Assembly: GCA_964463355.1 (NCBI GenBank)
Contig: CAYXBP010000034.1
Coordinates: 1-14,405, forward strand
Reading direction: 5' to 3'
DNA from: Firm-04 sp964463355
GTDB lineage: Bacteria > Bacillota > Clostridia > Oscillospirales > Ruminococcaceae
DNA length: 14,405 nucleotides
The notes under the pieces are model-generated. The model searched no databases. It was not told where the DNA came from and saw only the letters and a program-made list of their open reading frames with translations. This document shows, piece by piece, positions 12,892-14,405 of the stretch. Within the stretch, counting starts at the first letter, position 1, and each line of letters opens with the position of its first letter. The position numbers were made by a program, and so were the translations under genes.

Positions 12892-14211
12892 ATGGATATT
12901 GATGGTGACCGATTGTGGCTGTTGATCGCATTGCTTGTGGTTTGTATTTTGCTGCGAGCGTGGTTTTCTGCCTGTGAAGCAGCTTTGACAGAGGTAAATG
13001 ACGCGAAAGTACATTCTCTTGCAGAGGATGACCCAACTTGGCGAAAGCTTGCAAAGATCATTCTTGAGCCAAGCCGCTTGATGACTAGCTTTACAGTGCA
13101 TCGCATCTTGTCGGCATTGTGGCTTGGCACCCTGACATTGGGGATTTTTGGAAAACCGTTGTCTTCACTGTTTCCAATTCGAGATGATGTGCTGCTTGCA
13201 GGCGTTTTGTTGACCCTTGTTGCGGCTTTCGTACTGACAGTGTTTACCGATATGCTGCCTAAGTGCCTTGTGCGCCGTGAGCCTGATCGCTTTGCACGCC
13301 TTGCTGTTGGATCTGTCAGGGCACTTTGCACCTGCCTTGCGCCCTTTGTTTGGCTGACCAGCGGAGTGTTGAAGCTGCTGTGCAAGGTATTTGGTATATC
13401 TGGAACAGATAATACCGAAGTTGTCACAGAAGAAGAAATTCGTATGCTGGTGGATGCGGGAAATGAAACAGGCGGAATTGAAGAAAGCCAGCGAGAGATG
13501 ATCAATAATATATTTGCCTTTGACGACGTGACCGTTTCGGAGGTTATGACGCACCGCAAAGATATGAGTGCTGTGTCGAAAGACGCTACTGCGCTGGATG
13601 TGGCAAAGCTTGCCTGTAAAGAGGGGTTCTCTCGTATTCCGGTCTATGAAGGTACAGTGGATACCATCGTGGGCGTCGTGCTGGTCAAAGATCTGCTGCG
13701 GTATGTGGGAGAGAAAGGGGATAGTGCAATTCTCCCCGTGATGCGTGAGGTCACGTTTGTGCCGGAATCCGCCAAATGCAGAGATGTGTTTCAACGGATG
13801 CGTCGTGAGAAGAGCCAGATGGCGATCATCTCAGACGAGTACGGCGGTACAGCGGGCGTGGTGACCATGGAAGATCTGCTGGAGGAAATCGTAGGGAGTA
13901 TTCAGGATGAGTACGATGATGAGGAGGCGGAGCTGACCGAGGTGACGGAGGGCGTGTTCTCCATTGATGGGGCTGCACATCCTGAGGATATTTTGCCGAT
14001 ATTGGGCGTGAAGCCGGAATTGGCGGAGGATTTCGATACGATGAGCGCATTTGTTGTGAACCTGATGGGCTGTATTCCTGCATCTGGAGAGCAGCGTTCC
14101 GTAGAGCATGAGGGCATTTGTTACACCCCCGTGGAATTTGAGGATAATTGGGTCAGCCGCATTGAAGCGAGATGTTTGCCAGGGCAAGAACAACCAGCAT
14201 CAAAAGAATAA
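12892..14211 (+). CDS. CNNM/CBS-domain ion transporter (CorC/HlyC family)
   Basis: The 439-residue product has the full architecture of the family often labelled hemolysin or CorC, now tied to Mg2+ or other divalent cation export. An N-terminal CNNM (DUF21) membrane domain covers about 1-170, with hydrophobic helices near 8-27, 70-86, 99-120 and 140-165 and the conserved FSACEAALT (25-33) and MLPKCL (121-126). A linker with EEEIRMLVDAG precedes two CBS domains (about 213-275 and 282-340; SRIPVYEG and DEYGGTAGVVTMEDLLEEIVG). The C-terminal CorC_HlyC domain is about 350-428. ATG 12892 is the only sensible start; its AAAGGA site (12873-12878) lies 13 bases away, longer than usual, suggesting weak or controlled initiation. 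It has its own consensus promoter, a structured leader and a terminator. The ion transported is not determined. Confidence 0.93.
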   Translation: MDIDGDRLWLLIALLVVCILLRAWFSACEAALTEVNDAKVHSLAEDDPTWRKLAKIILEPSRLMTSFTVHRILSALWLGTLTLGIFGKPLSSLFPIRDDVLLAGVLLTLVAAFVLTVFTDMLPKCLVRREPDRFARLAVGSVRALCTCLAPFVWLTSGVLKLLCKVFGISGTDNTEVVTEEEIRMLVDAGNETGGIEESQREMINNIFAFDDVTVSEVMTHRKDMSAVSKDATALDVAKLACKEGFSRIPVYEGTVDTIVGVVLVKDLLRYVGEKGDSAILPVMREVTFVPESAKCRDVFQRMRREKSQMAIISDEYGGTAGVVTMEDLLEEIVGSIQDEYDDEEAELTEVTEGVFSIDGAAHPEDILPILGVKPELAEDFDTMSAFVVNLMGCIPASGEQRSVEHEGICYTPVEFEDNWVSRIEARCLPGQEQPASKE

Positions 14212-14219
14212 TAGGATAT

Positions 14220-14258
14220 CTGCGGTGTCTTTTTGCGATGACATCGCAGTTTTTTTTC
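14220..14258 (+). terminator. Intrinsic terminator of the transporter gene
   Basis: CTGCGGTGTC (14220-14229) pairs with GACATCGCAG (14240-14249) through ten pairs including one G-U, followed by eight or more T. It starts eight bases after the transporter stop. Confidence 0.92.
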
Positions 14259-14317
14259 AAAACAGGGGCAGCTGCCACTTATGAGAGGCATAATGACCGC
14301 AAATTTTGCAAAGTAAC

Positions 14318-14339
14318 GGCGGATTTTGTCACATCCGCC
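14318..14339. other. Unexplained GC-rich hairpin before the last promoter
   Basis: GGCGGAT (14318-14324) and ATCCGCC (14333-14339) form a perfect 7-bp stem with an eight-base loop. There is no T run on either strand immediately after it, so it does not look like a standard terminator. It stands 17 bases before the -35 of the outgoing promoter. Confidence 0.4.
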
Positions 14340-14356
14340 AAATCGAAAAAAAACCC

Positions 14357-14385
14357 TTGACAAAACGCGGAAGATGTGGTAAACT
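14357..14385 (+). promoter_or_regulatory. Strong promoter reading out of the window
   Basis: TTGACA (14357-14362) and TAAACT (14380-14385) have a 17-base spacer and TGTGG before the -10, the same pattern as the rpmG and tRNA-Lys promoters. The start site would be near 14392; the gene served lies beyond the right edge and cannot be named. Confidence 0.75.
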
Positions 14386-14405
14386 AAACGAGTCGCCCGC
14401 GAGGG

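Noticed and set aside
12655..13101. Upstream extension of the carboxypeptidase frame
   Set aside because: It would overlap the divergent transporter gene and its consensus promoter, and would bury the signal peptide 149 residues inside the protein.
1..14405. Mobile elements, CRISPR arrays, toxin-antitoxin or defence systems
   Set aside because: No transposase, integrase, repeat-spacer pattern or paired small ORFs with recognisable motifs were found on either strand.

Overview
The window is 14.4 kb of roughly 50% GC bacterial chromosome. Gene content points to a Gram-positive Firmicute of class Clostridia, most likely an Oscillospiraceae/Ruminococcaceae-type gut anaerobe. The pointers are a short zinc-type L33, a minimal one-helix SecE, strong AAGGAGG ribosome binding sites, TTGACA-N17-TGTGGTATAAT promoters, a Clostridia-type MATE pump and an S11 D-Ala-D-Ala carboxypeptidase. 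The genus cannot be fixed from the sequence alone.

Layout. Positions 1-1300 hold ychF, ending in a terminator whose loop doubles as the -35 box of the next promoter. Positions 1300-4080 hold a translation/secretion/transcription cluster on the + strand: a 180-nt leader, rpmG (L33), secE, nusG, rplK (L11) and rplA (L1). The leaders before rplK and rplA contain elements resembling the L1 stalk of 23S rRNA, suggesting autogenous control by L1. The usual rplJ-rplL-rpoB continuation is missing. Instead come a hairpin, a consensus promoter, tRNA-Lys(UUU), a perfect terminator and the remains of an alpha/beta hydrolase gene, truncated at its 5' end and probably frameshifted at its 3' end.

Positions 4930-7885 on the - strand look like one operon: MATE efflux pump, a two-helix membrane protein of unknown function, then a PfkB-family sugar-phosphate kinase (probably 1-phosphofructokinase). 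Positions 7910-8815 (-) hold a solitary type IV prepilin-like gene with its own promoter and terminator; its exported part carries a textbook EF-hand calcium loop. Positions 8883-10022 (-) encode a cytoplasmic cysteine-rich protein that looks like a histidine kinase without its catalytic residues. Positions 10250-11421 (+) hold gap (GAPDH) with its own promoter and terminator. Positions 11464-12654 (-) encode a secreted D-Ala-D-Ala carboxypeptidase. Positions 12746-14258 (+) encode a CNNM/CBS/CorC-HlyC membrane transporter. Its transcript should begin with a compact predicted three-way-junction RNA. A further strong promoter points out of the right end of the window.

Most of the window is housekeeping. 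No mobile element, CRISPR array or defence system was seen. The observations most likely to be new are the three-way-junction leader before the CNNM transporter, the doubled L1-stalk-like leaders in a split ribosomal protein operon, the EF-hand-bearing pilin, and the cysteine-rich degenerate kinase. All are inferences from a single sequence and need comparative tests.
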